Below, in pieces: positions 27,097 through 36,533 of a DNA stretch of 64,000 bases. Numbering within the stretch: position 1 is the first letter of the stretch; each line of letters opens with the position of its first letter. The notes under the pieces are model-generated. The model worked only from the letters and a program-made list of their open reading frames with translations. It was not told where the DNA came from and ran no database searches. The stretch is from a gamma proteobacterium symbiont of Ctena orbiculata (lineage in GTDB: Bacteria > Pseudomonadota > Gammaproteobacteria > Chromatiales > Chromatiaceae), in NCBI GenBank assembly GCA_003058495.1, contig QBVC01000027.1:62001-126000 (forward strand), read 5' to 3'. The translations under genes and the position numbers were made by a program.

Positions 27097-27935
27097 CGGA
27101 CGACACGGTCATTGCCGGAATCCGAGAGCCAAAGATCGCTGCCGCGCAGTTCCACGCCTTCCGGGGTTCTGAATCTGTCCGGACCGCGCCCGGGCTCGCC
27201 GTCGCCGAGCACCAGAATCAGCCTGCCGTCGGCCGCAATGAACTTGACCTGGTGGTTGTTCTTGTCCGCCGCGACCAGGCTGCCGTCGTCGAGCAGATCC
27301 ATGTAGCGCACGCCATTGAAGCCGTAGGACTCGCGGTCCAGCTCAGTCTTCACCGCAAGCCCTTCGGATAGCAACAGGATACGGTCATTCCCCGCGTCGG
27401 CCAGCCAGATATCCGAGCCATTGGCGGCAAGCTCGATATCGTGGGGCGCAGAGAGACCGGGTAGTTCATCGACCGCGACGCCGTTCTCGAATACCACCAG
27501 GTTGTTCGACCAGGCGCCGGCCACATAGATGCGGCCATTGGGGTGGGCAAGAACCCCTTCCGGACCCCGGATGCGGGTCGTCAGTTCAGCGATCCGGCTG
27601 GCCTTGGTGCCGCTTATCGAGTAGACGACAACCCGGTTGTTGTGGGTATCGGCGACATAGGCCCGGCCCGAGGCATCGAAGTCGATGTCGTGGGTGCCGG
27701 ATTGATGGTCCTCTCCGAATGCGTCGATCAATTCGAGGGTTTGCGGATCGAGGATGGCGATGCGATCGTTGCCGACGTCGGAGACGAACAGATAGCGGCC
27801 ATCGGGAGTCAGTTTGAGGTCATGCGGGTTTGACAGGAACGTCCCGCTGGCGTGCACGAAGCTTGCCGAGATTTCGGCATTCAGCGGCCCGGCAACCAGG
27901 TGCAACAGCAATAAGGCGGCACTCCACGGTCTCAT
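27072..27935 (-). CDS. Secreted NHL-repeat beta-propeller protein
   Basis: About 287 residues with a signal peptide (MRPWSAALLLLHLVAGPLNA) and five to six NHL/SMP-30-like repeats with the recurrent pattern ADxxNNRVxVY, e.g. VSDVGNDRIAIL, VADTHNNRVVVY, LADAGNDRILLL and LSDSGNDRVVRY. Such propellers bind proteins or sugars or act as lyases, but no active site is evident. I start at the ATG heading the signal peptide; a longer form starting at 27977 is open but has a hydrophilic leader. Confidence 0.8.
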   Translation of the reverse strand: MRPWSAALLLLHLVAGPLNAEISASFVHASGTFLSNPHDLKLTPDGRYLFVSDVGNDRIAILDPQTLELIDAFGEDHQSGTHDIDFDASGRAYVADTHNNRVVVYSISGTKASRIAELTTRIRGPEGVLAHPNGRIYVAGAWSNNLVVFENGVAVDELPGLSAPHDIELAANGSDIWLADAGNDRILLLSEGLAVKTELDRESYGFNGVRYMDLLDDGSLVAADKNNHQVKFIAADGRLILVLGDGEPGRGPDRFRTPEGVELRGSDLWLSDSGNDRVVRYRLILSP

Positions 27936-28261
27936 GTCGATGATCTCATTGTCTCTGTGCCCAGGGTGTTGATCCAATAATAGGCGATTTGCCGAGAAAC
28001 GGGTGCGGGCTGCTGCCGGTGAAACTGTTGCAACTCAGCATTTCATGGGCCCAAACCTCTCAATTGTATGGAAAAGCGGATCCTTGCCGGGATCTCGCCT
28101 GATGCCTCCAGGCCGGGCGGGGAAAATCTGCGGATGTTGCTGCTGGATTGCTGCGACTCAGCGCGCCGATTGCGATCTTCCCTGTTCACATTTTTACAAT
28201 TCTTATCCCTGACGCCTCCTTATCCTTTGTTCATCAATTGGGCAAATAAGGATGGCAACTG

Positions 28262-29014
28262 ATGATGAGCAGACTGAACATGTACACCGGCCTTGTCGGC
28301 CTGGCGCTTGCGGCTGTCAACACACCCTCACCGGCGGAGCGCAGTGTGCAGATTGGCTTGGTGACCTCGGCCAATAGCAGCTTTTATAGAGACGTGGGAG
28401 AGGAGTACTACCTTCTGCCCCTGGTGATCGCTGAATATGACCGCTTCTACCTGGAGGGTATCGAAGGCGGATACCGGTTTTACCAGGGTGACGAGGGCCA
28501 GGGCCTGGCATTGGAGATTCGTCACACCTTCGATGGCTATCAAAGCGATGACAGCGATGCCTTGGCGGGCATGGCTGATCGCGATGCTGCCTGGGAAGCG
28601 GGACTTGCGTATGAAGTCGGTCTGGCTGGCGGAGAGGCAAAGGCGAAATTGATGCAGGATGTTTCGGACACCCATAACGGCTTTTCGGCACGGATTGAAT
28701 ATGAACGTCCATTCTGGACCAGCGATGACCGGACGGTCTCTTGGTACGCAGGCTCGGAATACTGGAATAGCAAGAAAACCGATTATTACTTTGGTGTGGC
28801 CCCTGAAGAGGCGACACCAACACGTCAAGCTTACACCGCGGATCGAAGCTACAGCATCTTCCTTGGCAGTAACGCCGTCAAGCGCATCGACGACAACGTC
28901 AACCTGATTCTCAGCGCAGAGTATCTGCGGGCGTCGGATGCGGTGGGCGACAGTCCCCTGACAACCAGACGGGACCAGTGGTCTGCCTATGCCGGTGTGT
29001 TTTACCGGTTCTGA
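28262..29014 (+). CDS. MipA/OmpV-family outer membrane protein
   Basis: A 250-residue beta-barrel with a short signal (through about residue 25, SPAERS). Amphipathic strands recur, and the C-terminus ends AYAGVFYRF with a terminal Phe as needed for Bam insertion. Pattern and length fit MipA/OmpV proteins (scaffold or porin-like). Two ATG codons start the gene back to back. It precedes a CPBP protease gene by 65 bases on the same strand. Confidence 0.82.
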   Translation: MMSRLNMYTGLVGLALAAVNTPSPAERSVQIGLVTSANSSFYRDVGEEYYLLPLVIAEYDRFYLEGIEGGYRFYQGDEGQGLALEIRHTFDGYQSDDSDALAGMADRDAAWEAGLAYEVGLAGGEAKAKLMQDVSDTHNGFSARIEYERPFWTSDDRTVSWYAGSEYWNSKKTDYYFGVAPEEATPTRQAYTADRSYSIFLGSNAVKRIDDNVNLILSAEYLRASDAVGDSPLTTRRDQWSAYAGVFYRF

Positions 29015-29079
29015 AGCATGGCTATCTATTCAAAGTCGCGCCGATCACACAGGGTTGGCGGATATCGAGGTTACAGACA

Positions 29080-29892
29080 ATGAGCAACGAGTTTAACTAC
29101 CAGGGGAAAAACTACTTTTTGACGGTATTTGGCGGTACATTTTCGGCGTGGGCATTAGGGGGCTATATGAGCTTCAGCCCCGGTTGGGCGGACTATTACA
29201 TGTTGCCCATGCTGCTGGGCCTGATGATGCCGGCCATAGTCGCAATCCTGTTCATCTGGCGGCAGCCGGAATCGGGTATGCGCCGGGACTTTACCCGGCG
29301 CCTGGTGAGTCTTCGCCTGATTCGGCCCGGTGTATTCCTGCTTTCTCTGGCTCTGATGCCGTTATCCGTGGTGCTTTCAATCCTTGTATCACTGGCGTTC
29401 GGCGGTTCAATCGAGCAGTTTCAGGTCTCGGAGGCCTTCTCGTTCACTACCGGATTCGTACCCGTGCTGGCCTTGTTGCTGCTGGCGGCGGTTTTCGAGG
29501 AGCTGGGATGGCGGGGGTATGGCTTCGAGAGCCTGGAGAAGGGGCGGAGTTTTCTCGCAGCCTCGCTGATCTTCGGGTTGCTATGGTCCCTGTGGCACCT
29601 GCCTCTGCTCTGGGTGAATCACTCCTACCAGTTTGAGATCTATCAGCAAAGCCCGTGGTATGCAGTGAATTTTTATCTTGGAACGGCGGTATTGGGGGTT
29701 ATTATCAGCTGGGTGTGCCATATCAATCAGCGCAGTATTCTGGTCGCGATTCTGTTTCATTTTGTGGTCAACCTTTCCCAGGAGATGCTGAGCATGACCC
29801 AACAGACAAAATCTATTCAGACCTTCGTATTGATTGGATTTGCATTGGTGATCCTGTCGAGCCAGTGGCCACTGTTTCGTCGCCAGGGTTGA
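29080..29892 (+). CDS. CPBP-family intramembrane metalloprotease (CAAX protease-like)
   Basis: A 270-residue polytopic membrane protein with about eight hydrophobic segments. Family motifs: EELGWRGYGFESLEKG (the EExxxR motif), SLWHLPLLW (FxxxH-type motif) and a later HFVVN. The ATG at 29080 was chosen since codons ahead of it lie in the 3' end and spacer of the porin-like gene and are not conserved-looking. Substrates unknown. Confidence 0.88.
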   Translation: MSNEFNYQGKNYFLTVFGGTFSAWALGGYMSFSPGWADYYMLPMLLGLMMPAIVAILFIWRQPESGMRRDFTRRLVSLRLIRPGVFLLSLALMPLSVVLSILVSLAFGGSIEQFQVSEAFSFTTGFVPVLALLLLAAVFEELGWRGYGFESLEKGRSFLAASLIFGLLWSLWHLPLLWVNHSYQFEIYQQSPWYAVNFYLGTAVLGVIISWVCHINQRSILVAILFHFVVNLSQEMLSMTQQTKSIQTFVLIGFALVILSSQWPLFRRQG

Positions 29893-29927
29893 CGGGTTGT
29901 CAGTTGCCGCTCACAAAGGGGCAGGAG

Positions 29928-30962
29928 CTACCAATACCAGAGATATTGGCTTTGTTGATCAAAGTTGGTTTTCAGGTACTGCCCCGGCGTCATACCTGTA
30001 TAGCGCTTAAAGTCCTTGATGAAGTGCGCCTGGTCGAAATAGCCGCAGCGATAGGCAAGCTCGGTTAGGCTGATCGGCTGGCGTCTGGCCAGGGTCAGCC
30101 ATAATTTTTGGTGGGCGCCTTGAAACCTCAGATTGCTCTGAATCTGCTTAAAGGACATGCCATAGACTTCGTCGTAGCGCTTTTGCAGCCAGCGTTTGCT
30201 CTTGTTGTAACGTTCCGCCTGCTGTATCAGGCTCTCCTCTCCCTTGGGGAGCGGCGGGGTAAAGCCCTTCGGGTTGATGGCGTGCCGCTTGTCGCTGGTC
30301 GCGGAGCGGCGGCTGTCGATCTCCAGCCGCTGCTGTTTGACCTGTTGCCATGTGTGCTGAAGAAAGTAGCGCTCGACAATCCGAATCAGCTCCTCTCCAC
30401 TGTCGGTCGCTTCCATCTCTTCAAGCATCAGGCTCGTGGTGGTGTGGCCAAGCAGGTCGGCCAGTTGCAGATCCTCCCCGGCAAGCTCCTTTGGCGCGCA
30501 TTGGAACAGTTCATACAGTGCCATCGGGTAGAGATCGACTTTGAGATTTTTGATCGGACGGCTTTGCTCTTCGCAGGCAAGCTGGTAGATGTCGAACCAG
30601 CTGCCCAGGCCCTGCTTGATATAGGTGCGCTTCTCGATCACCGTGCCTTGGCTTGTCCGCTCAGCGGAGGGAATCGCCTCTCTCCTGGTCCCGGCACCCT
30701 GGCCAAAACCGTGAGCCTCTCCCCGAATTTCGCTCAGGCCGCCATAAAACTCAAAATAGATTTGAGTCATGATTGTGGGATAGGCGCGGGTGATCAGCTT
30801 GCTGTCCCGTTCTCTCAGGCAGCCGATGGAGTAGGTGTAGCTGGCGATATACCGGCTCAGCAGCGGATGTACGCGGTTGACCGAGCTGTAATCGGCCCAG
30901 GACTGGTGCTCGTTTTGTTCGGCAAGCCGCTCAAGCCGGTCGCCTTCATCGGGGGCAGTCAT
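29928..30962 (-). CDS. AraC-family transcriptional regulator
   Basis: A 344-residue protein. The C-terminal 100 residues carry the two helix-turn-helix motifs of AraC/XylS: ISLTELAYRCGYFDQAHFIKDF and the consensus tail YTGMTPGQYLK. The N-terminal 230 residues resemble the uncharacterised sensor regions of single-gene regulators. It is convergent with the CPBP protease gene; its target is unknown and may be the small membrane protein gene divergent from it. Confidence 0.9.
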   Translation of the reverse strand: MTAPDEGDRLERLAEQNEHQSWADYSSVNRVHPLLSRYIASYTYSIGCLRERDSKLITRAYPTIMTQIYFEFYGGLSEIRGEAHGFGQGAGTRREAIPSAERTSQGTVIEKRTYIKQGLGSWFDIYQLACEEQSRPIKNLKVDLYPMALYELFQCAPKELAGEDLQLADLLGHTTTSLMLEEMEATDSGEELIRIVERYFLQHTWQQVKQQRLEIDSRRSATSDKRHAINPKGFTPPLPKGEESLIQQAERYNKSKRWLQKRYDEVYGMSFKQIQSNLRFQGAHQKLWLTLARRQPISLTELAYRCGYFDQAHFIKDFKRYTGMTPGQYLKTNFDQQSQYLWYW

Positions 30963-31145
30963 AGGTGGTCGCCAGCTGTGAATAACTGAGCCCTAATCTA
31001 TAGCACTCAATCGGTTTATTTCCAATTTTAACAGGGCCAATAGTCGTACTGTTTACAATAGTCTGTCGAACACAAAGATAATCTGAATCTGTTGCAGATG
31101 TTATAATCTACTCAGATGGATGTGCCGTGTTTCGTTATTTCAAAA

Positions 31146-31637
31146 ATGCGTACTAGCTTTATTGCGAGTTTCCTGGCGAATCTGGTCCTGGCCATCGTGT
31201 CTCTGGTCATGCTTCCGGATCGGGTCGCGATTCATTTCGGCCAGGGGGGGATGCCCGATGGATGGGCATCAAACCTGGCCGGTACACTGATTATGCTGGG
31301 TGTGCATACGCTCCTGTTCTGCTCCCTCTACTTGTCACCTAGGCTGCTTGCTTCGGTGCCCGCCAAATGGATCAGTCTTCCCAACCGTGACTACTGGCTC
31401 AGACCTGAGCACCGCACTCAGGCGGTTGAAAAATTCAGCCAACAGATGTGGCGTTTTGGCACGGTCCTGTTTCTGTTTATGCTGTTCGTGGGCCTGCTCA
31501 CTCTGAAGGCGAATCTTTCCCGGCCGGTGAGACTCGATGAGGGGCCGCTGATCGTCGCGTTGGTGATATTTCTTGTTTACACGGCTTATTGGACGTTTAC
31601 CCTGCTGAGGGCTTTCCGCATCCCTCCTGATAATTAG
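31146..31637 (+). CDS. DUF1648-type small membrane protein
   Basis: About 163 residues, four membrane segments. The family motif LPDRVAIHFGQGGMPDGWAS follows the first membrane segment, as in DUF1648 (SdpI-like immunity or membrane proteins). I prefer the ATG at 31146, directly before the hydrophobic start; an ATG at 31116 is in frame but lies very close to a TATAAT (31102-31107). Confidence 0.78.
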   Translation: MRTSFIASFLANLVLAIVSLVMLPDRVAIHFGQGGMPDGWASNLAGTLIMLGVHTLLFCSLYLSPRLLASVPAKWISLPNRDYWLRPEHRTQAVEKFSQQMWRFGTVLFLFMLFVGLLTLKANLSRPVRLDEGPLIVALVIFLVYTAYWTFTLLRAFRIPPDN

Positions 31638-31710
31638 TACTTTGTACCTGCTTACCGATGAAACGGGCTCGAAGCCGTATCGTACTTAGCTGAGACGAAT
31701 TTCAGGATTT

Positions 31711-31790
31711 CGTCATTCCGGTGTATGCCGGAATCCAGGAATACCGTCGCCGTCAAGTATTCTTGATCCCGGCATGCGCCGGGATGACGG
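31711..31790. repeat. REP/MITE-like composite inverted repeat, copy 1
   Basis: An 80-bp element whose ends are CGTCATTCCGG...TATGCCGGAATCC and GATCCCGGCATGCGCC...GGGATGACG, each arm itself a hairpin. A second copy with the same ends lies at 63877-63946. It has the size and form of the non-autonomous intergenic repeats common in Gammaproteobacteria. Confidence 0.85.
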
Positions 31791-31857
31791 TGGTTCTTGG
31801 CTTGAGTAAATAGCATGCGGACAGCGCCCATTAGCCATTAGATTTCACTGCTGTAAA

Positions 31858-32244
31858 TCAATTCGAACTGCTTAGGGTTTCAACTGCGGCAACCATATAG
31901 TCCACGGCCTGGCGAACCTCTTCATCCTTGAGTCGGCCGTTACCGCCTCGCGGTGGCATGCGGTAGTTGCCGTCGTCCCCCTTGATGCCGTTCAGCGCAC
32001 TCTGGTAGAGGGCGGGTTTGCCTTTTCCGATCCGTTGTGCCCAGGCGTCACTGTCTGTTACAGCCGGCGCGCCGGAGACACCCAGGAGGTGGCAGTTACG
32101 ACAGGTGCCCATCCAGATGCCGCGTCCCTTTGCAAGCTGTTGTTCCGCAAAGCGCGGCATATCCGGTATTGCCTGGCCTTGCTGCTGCTCACTGCACCCG
32201 GCAAGCAGATAGAGACAAATAAAGATTAACCAGAGCTGTGACAT
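31858..32244 (-). CDS. Cytochrome c5-like lipoprotein
   Basis: A 128-residue monohaem cytochrome. Lipoprotein signal with lipobox LLAGC (about residue 16), haem-binding CRNCH (about residues 48-52), and the axial Met in YRMPPRGGNGRL. Size and layout match periplasmic c5-type electron carriers. No redox partner adjoins it. Confidence 0.9.
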   Translation of the reverse strand: MSQLWLIFICLYLLAGCSEQQQGQAIPDMPRFAEQQLAKGRGIWMGTCRNCHLLGVSGAPAVTDSDAWAQRIGKGKPALYQSALNGIKGDDGNYRMPPRGGNGRLKDEEVRQAVDYMVAAVETLSSSN

Positions 32245-32429
32245 TGCTACTCTCTAACTGAACCAGGGATAAATCAGCAAAAGTATAGATAGCAAGGCAT
32301 TGGAGGAGATGAGGCCGGAACCCCCTATGCCATGTTTAAGAACAAGGTAGTACTAATAAAACCGCTGAAAAGGATTTGACATATTTGACCTTCATTTGTT
32401 CGACCCTGTTGATTGTTCCGCATCAAGAC

Positions 32430-33248
32430 TTATGCTTCCGTGCAGAAGCGCTCGAGGGTTTTCGCAATGAACTGGAAGGCATTGGGATCCTGCTCGAGGA
32501 AGCGATGTCCGCCCTCAAAGAAGGCTATCTCCGCTCCCTCTATTCGGCTATGCAGATTCTTTACCGCTTCGGGCTTTGCCTGGCCGTCGTATTTCCCGCC
32601 ACATACCAGGGCCGGTACCTGCAGGGCAGGTAAACGGTCATAGGTGTCGTGGTGCCTGCGTGCCTCTATCTGGCGGGTGATCCCGGCGATACCACCCGGC
32701 TCCTTGAGGAAGGGGGAGGCATTTGCCGCCGCGGCCACCAGCATCTCCGCTGTCTCGTCCGGGTGTTCCGCCTGCCAGGCTTCGCTGTACCGGCTGTCCC
32801 CGATCGCGAGCATCTTGCGTGAACGCGCTTCAGGAGAGAGGTCAGACAACTCGTGGATCGGATAGGAGGATCCGCCCGCACCGCCGCTGGCGGTGCAGCA
32901 GAGTGTCAGGCTGCGGACACGCCTCGGCGCTCTGATAGCCAGTTCCTGGGCAACCATGCCACCGAAGGAGACGCCGATGACATGGGCGCCTTGCCAACCG
33001 ATGCCATCCATCAGGCTCTCGGCATCTTCGGCATACTGTTGCATGGTGTATTCGACTTGCGGTTTGTCACTCTGCCCCGTTCCCCTGTGATCCAGGGCGA
33101 GGATATCGAATCTGTTTGCCAGGCTGCTGTCGAAAATGTTCGGCCTGCTGCGCAGGTCGCCGCCCACGCCCGGCAGGAACAGCACCGGACAGCCCGTTCC
33201 CCGACGTTCATAGTAGAGTCGAAGTTGTGGTGTGGTTATGTAGGGCAT
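32430..33248 (-). CDS. Alpha/beta hydrolase
   Basis: A 272-residue alpha/beta-fold hydrolase with an oxyanion-loop region (LFLPGVGGD), the nucleophile elbow GVSFGG (Ser about residue 94), and the catalytic His in FEGGHRFLEQ near the C-terminus. It resembles 3-oxoadipate enol-lactonase or haloperoxidase-type enzymes, with substrate unknown. It lies next to the S-formylglutathione hydrolase gene in the same direction, 39 bases apart. Confidence 0.88.
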   Translation of the reverse strand: MPYITTPQLRLYYERRGTGCPVLFLPGVGGDLRSRPNIFDSSLANRFDILALDHRGTGQSDKPQVEYTMQQYAEDAESLMDGIGWQGAHVIGVSFGGMVAQELAIRAPRRVRSLTLCCTASGGAGGSSYPIHELSDLSPEARSRKMLAIGDSRYSEAWQAEHPDETAEMLVAAAANASPFLKEPGGIAGITRQIEARRHHDTYDRLPALQVPALVCGGKYDGQAKPEAVKNLHSRIEGAEIAFFEGGHRFLEQDPNAFQFIAKTLERFCTEA

Positions 33249-33287
33249 ATTCGGCTCCCTCTCATATGTGTCGCTACGGTCTCAGCA

Positions 33288-34136
33288 CTAGCGGTCCCGG
33301 TCGCCATGCAATGCCTCGGCATGGTAGGCCAGGTGTTCGCCGATAAAGCTGGAGACGAAGTGATAGCTGTGATCATAATCGCGCTGCATCCGCAGGTTCA
33401 GCGGGAAGTCGTTTGCCCGGCAGGCGGTGACCAGGCTGTCGATATAGAGTTGATCCACCAGGTATTCATCGTTGCTGCCGCAGTCGATCAGCAACGGGAT
33501 CTTTTGTGCCCCATCCTCGATCAGGCAGGTGGCATCGTACTCCTTCCAGCTCTCCTCGTCGCTCCCCAGGTAGGCGGAAAAACAACCCTGACCCCAGCCG
33601 GAGAGTATGGGATTGCATATCGGAGAGAAGGCCGACACAGATCGATAGGCGCCGGGATTTTTCAGGGCGCAGATCAAGGCGCCATGTCCTCCCATCGAGT
33701 GGCCGCAGATCGATTTGCGGTCCTTCAACACGGGGAGTTCGCTTTCGATAAGCGCAGGGAGTTCACGGGTTACGTAGTCATACATCTGATAATGGCTGCG
33801 CCAGGGTTCCTGGGTGCTGTTTACGTAGAATCCGGCCCCCTTTCCCAGGTCCCAGCGGCTGCGTTCGTCGGCGACATCGGCGCCCCGCGGGCTGGTGTCG
33901 GGAAAGACAATGGCCAAACCAAGCTCTGCCGCATAGCGTTGCATGCCCGCCTTGGTGCGGGCATTGTCATCGCTGCAGGTCAGGCCGGAGAGCCAGTACA
34001 ATACCGGTACCGGCGATACCGTTGCCTGGGGCGGCAGGTAGACCGAAAAGGTCATGCTGCAGTTGCAGCTGGTCGATTCATGCTTATAACGGTTCAGCCA
34101 GCCGCCAAACTCCTTGATGTGTTCAGTCTGCTGCAT
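33288..34136 (-). CDS. fghA: S-formylglutathione hydrolase
   Basis: Hydrolyses S-formylglutathione to formate and glutathione in formaldehyde detoxification. About 282 residues of the esterase D family: WLSGLTCSDDN, the nucleophile GHSMGGHGAL, a catalytic Asp in IDCGSNDEYL, and His in DYDHSYHF. The ATG at 34136 follows GAGGGGAGC; an earlier in-frame ATG lacks a ribosome site. Formate so produced could enter the formate dehydrogenase encoded at 47-52 kb. No glutathione-dependent formaldehyde dehydrogenase adjoins. Confidence 0.92.
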   Translation of the reverse strand: MQQTEHIKEFGGWLNRYKHESTSCNCSMTFSVYLPPQATVSPVPVLYWLSGLTCSDDNARTKAGMQRYAAELGLAIVFPDTSPRGADVADERSRWDLGKGAGFYVNSTQEPWRSHYQMYDYVTRELPALIESELPVLKDRKSICGHSMGGHGALICALKNPGAYRSVSAFSPICNPILSGWGQGCFSAYLGSDEESWKEYDATCLIEDGAQKIPLLIDCGSNDEYLVDQLYIDSLVTACRANDFPLNLRMQRDYDHSYHFVSSFIGEHLAYHAEALHGDRDR

Positions 34137-34211
34137 GCTCCCCTCTGTTAACAATGGTATAAACAATCAGCCATAACGGCATGCCGAATAGGGCAGATGG
34201 TTATTGTCGAA

Positions 34212-34240
34212 AATAAAAAACGCCAGATGGGGATCTGGCG
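34212..34240 (-). terminator. Rho-independent terminator of the glyoxylate operon
   Basis: On the minus strand, stem CGCCAGAT-CCCC-ATCTGGCG type (34221-34240) is followed by TTTTTTATTT. It lies 65 bases past the glycerate kinase stop and ends the gcl-hyi-glxR-glycerate kinase operon. Confidence 0.88.
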
Positions 34241-34305
34241 TAAAGGCTCCCCATCAGGGAGCTGGAGGTAAATCCGCTACCGGGGTTTGGGTTGGATAGA
34301 CTCGA

Positions 34306-35568
34306 CTATTCATCGATGAGTATCGCCCGGAAGTCATTTACATTGGTCCGCGTCGGCCCGGTAATGACAAGGTCGTCCAGTCTTGCGAAGAAGTGGTAAC
34401 CGTTGTTGTCGTTGAGCATATCGACGGCCTTGAGACCAAGCTGTTCCGCACGGCCAAGGGACTCCGGATCGAGCAGGGCGCCCGCGTTGTCCTCGGTGCC
34501 GTCGATGCCGTCGGTATCGCAGGCGATGGCATGAATGCGCGGGTGACTGTCCAGGGCCACCGCGAGGGCAAGCAGAAACTCCGCATCGCGGCCACCGCGA
34601 CCGGAGCCCTTTACCGTTACCGTGGTCTCGCCGCCGGAGAGCAGCACACAGGGTGCCTCCGCCGGCTGACCATGGGTCGCTATCTGCAGTGCGATTCCGG
34701 CATGGACGGAGGCCACGTCCCGGGATTCGCCCTCGATGCTGTTGCCCAGTATCAACGGTTTGTATCCCAGGGACTGCGCCTTGGCGGCCGCCGCCTCCAG
34801 GGCGTCCTGCGCGGTGGCCAGCATCACTGTCTCGGCCCGCTCGAGTCGCTCATCGCCGGGTTTCGGCGTCTCTTCCCCGGCCTCCTCGAGGTGTTGAACA
34901 ACCGCCTTGGGTTCTTCGATGCCGTACTTCCTGAGAATCGCCAACGCATCCGCAAAGGTTGTGGGATCGGCAACGGTGGGGCCGGATGCGATCACCGAGG
35001 GATCGTCGCCGGGGACGTCGGAGATCAGCAGGGTCACCACTTGCGCCGGCGATGCCGCCGCGGCCAGCCTTCCGCCCTTGATCGCCGAGAGATGTTTGCG
35101 CACGCAGTTCATCTCGCTGATGGTGGCGCCGGAGCGCAGCAGCGACTTGTTGATCCGCTGCTTGTCCTCGAGGGTGACGCCGTCCGCGGGCAGGGCGAGC
35201 AGGGCCGAGCCTCCACCCGATATCAGGCAGAGCATCATGTCATCGGGGCCAAGCGCCAGGGCCATCTCCAGGATGCGCCTGGCGGCCTGGCGGCCGGCCT
35301 CGTCCGGCACCGGGTGGGCGGCCTCGACCAGTTCTATCCGCTCGAGGGGAACGCCATGGTCGTAGCGGGTGATGACCAGGCCGGAGAGGGGGCCGTCCCA
35401 GTGCTCCTCCACGGCCTTGGCCATGGATGCCGCCGCCTTGCCTGCGCCTACCACCAGGGTGCGCCCCTTGGGAGGCTCAGGCAGATGCTGCGGCAGGCAG
35501 CTTGCCGGCAGGGCGGCGTCCACCGATGCCCTGAAGAGATCGAGCAGGATGTCTCGCTGGGAGTCCAT
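34306..35568 (-). CDS. gckA: Glycerate 2-kinase (MOFRL family)
   Basis: Phosphorylates D-glycerate to 2-phosphoglycerate. 420 residues with the class II glycerate kinase marks: VVGAGKAAASMAKAVE, CLISGGGSALL, SDVPGDDPSVIASGPT, and the C-terminal MOFRL region with LLSGGETTVTVKGSGRGGRDAEF and DTDGIDGTEDNAGA. It is the last gene of the gcl operon, so it delivers glyoxylate-derived carbon into lower glycolysis, one step from PEP. The alternative name ttuD is used for the same family. Confidence 0.94.
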   Translation of the reverse strand: MDSQRDILLDLFRASVDAALPASCLPQHLPEPPKGRTLVVGAGKAAASMAKAVEEHWDGPLSGLVITRYDHGVPLERIELVEAAHPVPDEAGRQAARRILEMALALGPDDMMLCLISGGGSALLALPADGVTLEDKQRINKSLLRSGATISEMNCVRKHLSAIKGGRLAAAASPAQVVTLLISDVPGDDPSVIASGPTVADPTTFADALAILRKYGIEEPKAVVQHLEEAGEETPKPGDERLERAETVMLATAQDALEAAAAKAQSLGYKPLILGNSIEGESRDVASVHAGIALQIATHGQPAEAPCVLLSGGETTVTVKGSGRGGRDAEFLLALAVALDSHPRIHAIACDTDGIDGTEDNAGALLDPESLGRAEQLGLKAVDMLNDNNGYHFFARLDDLVITGPTRTNVNDFRAILIDE

Positions 35569-35583
35569 GGGGATCGGGCCCTG

Positions 35584-36471
35584 TTACTCTCCGGCGATAT
35601 CGTGGTCGGCCATCATCTCCAGCGCCCGGCACATGGCCGAGTGGTCCCAGGCCGATCCGCCGTGGGCGGCGCAGGAGTTGAACAGCTCCTGGGCGGTGGC
35701 GGTGTTGGGCAGACTCATGCCGAGGGCGCGGGCGCCCGAGAGGGCCAGGTTGAGATCCTTTTGATGCAGTTCGATACGGAAGCCGGGATCGAAGGTGCGC
35801 TTCACCATGCGTTCGCCGTGGACCTCGAGAATCTTGGAGGAGGCGAAGCCGCCCATCAGCGCCTCGCGGACCTTGGCGGGATCGGCGCCGGCCTTGGAGG
35901 CGAAGAGCAGGGCCTCGGAGACGGCCTCGATGTTGAGGGCAACGATGATCTGGTTGGCGACCTTGCAGGTCTGGCCGTCACCGTTTCCGCCCACCAGGGT
36001 GATGTTCTTGCCCATCAGTTCGAACAGGGGCAGGGTGCGGTCGAAATCCTCCTGAGAGCCACCCACCATGATGGTGAGGGTTCCCCCCTTCGCGCCGACT
36101 TCGCCCCCCGAGACAGGGGCATCAAGATAGGCACACCCGAGATCGTTGATCTTGGCGGCGAACTCCTTGGTTTCGATGGGGGAGATCGAGCTCATGTCCA
36201 CCACGGTCTTTCCGCCGGACAATCCTTGGGCAACACCTTCGTCGTCAAACAGTACCGCCTTCACATGGGGGGTGTCGGGAACCATAATGATGATGGTGTC
36301 CGCCTTTTCGGCCACCTCCTTTGAGCTGCCGCACTCGACGGCTCCCATTCCCTTCAACTCCTCCGGAACGCCTAAAAGCGTATAGGCATAAAGCTCATGA
36401 CCGCCTTTGATGAGGTGTCCCGCCATTGGGGCGCCCATGATTCCCAGACCGATGAAACCGACTTTGCTCAT
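35584..36471 (-). CDS. glxR: 2-hydroxy-3-oxopropionate (tartronate semialdehyde) reductase
   Basis: Reduces tartronate semialdehyde to D-glycerate. 295 residues of the beta-hydroxyacid dehydrogenase family: Rossmann start VGFIGLGIMGAPMAGHL, substrate-binding DAPVSGGEVGAKGGTLTIMVGG, and catalytic Lys segment GNGDGQTCKVANQIIVALN. I start at ATG 36471, just before the Rossmann motif; 62 bases separate it from hyi. GarR would be an equivalent name. Confidence 0.95.
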   Translation of the reverse strand: MSKVGFIGLGIMGAPMAGHLIKGGHELYAYTLLGVPEELKGMGAVECGSSKEVAEKADTIIIMVPDTPHVKAVLFDDEGVAQGLSGGKTVVDMSSISPIETKEFAAKINDLGCAYLDAPVSGGEVGAKGGTLTIMVGGSQEDFDRTLPLFELMGKNITLVGGNGDGQTCKVANQIIVALNIEAVSEALLFASKAGADPAKVREALMGGFASSKILEVHGERMVKRTFDPGFRIELHQKDLNLALSGARALGMSLPNTATAQELFNSCAAHGGSAWDHSAMCRALEMMADHDIAGE

Positions 36472-36533
36472 GATGAAAACTCCTTGCTGATTTCTATGTC
36501 CGCCTCGGCGGCGACTTGTTATCTGTTTTTCGA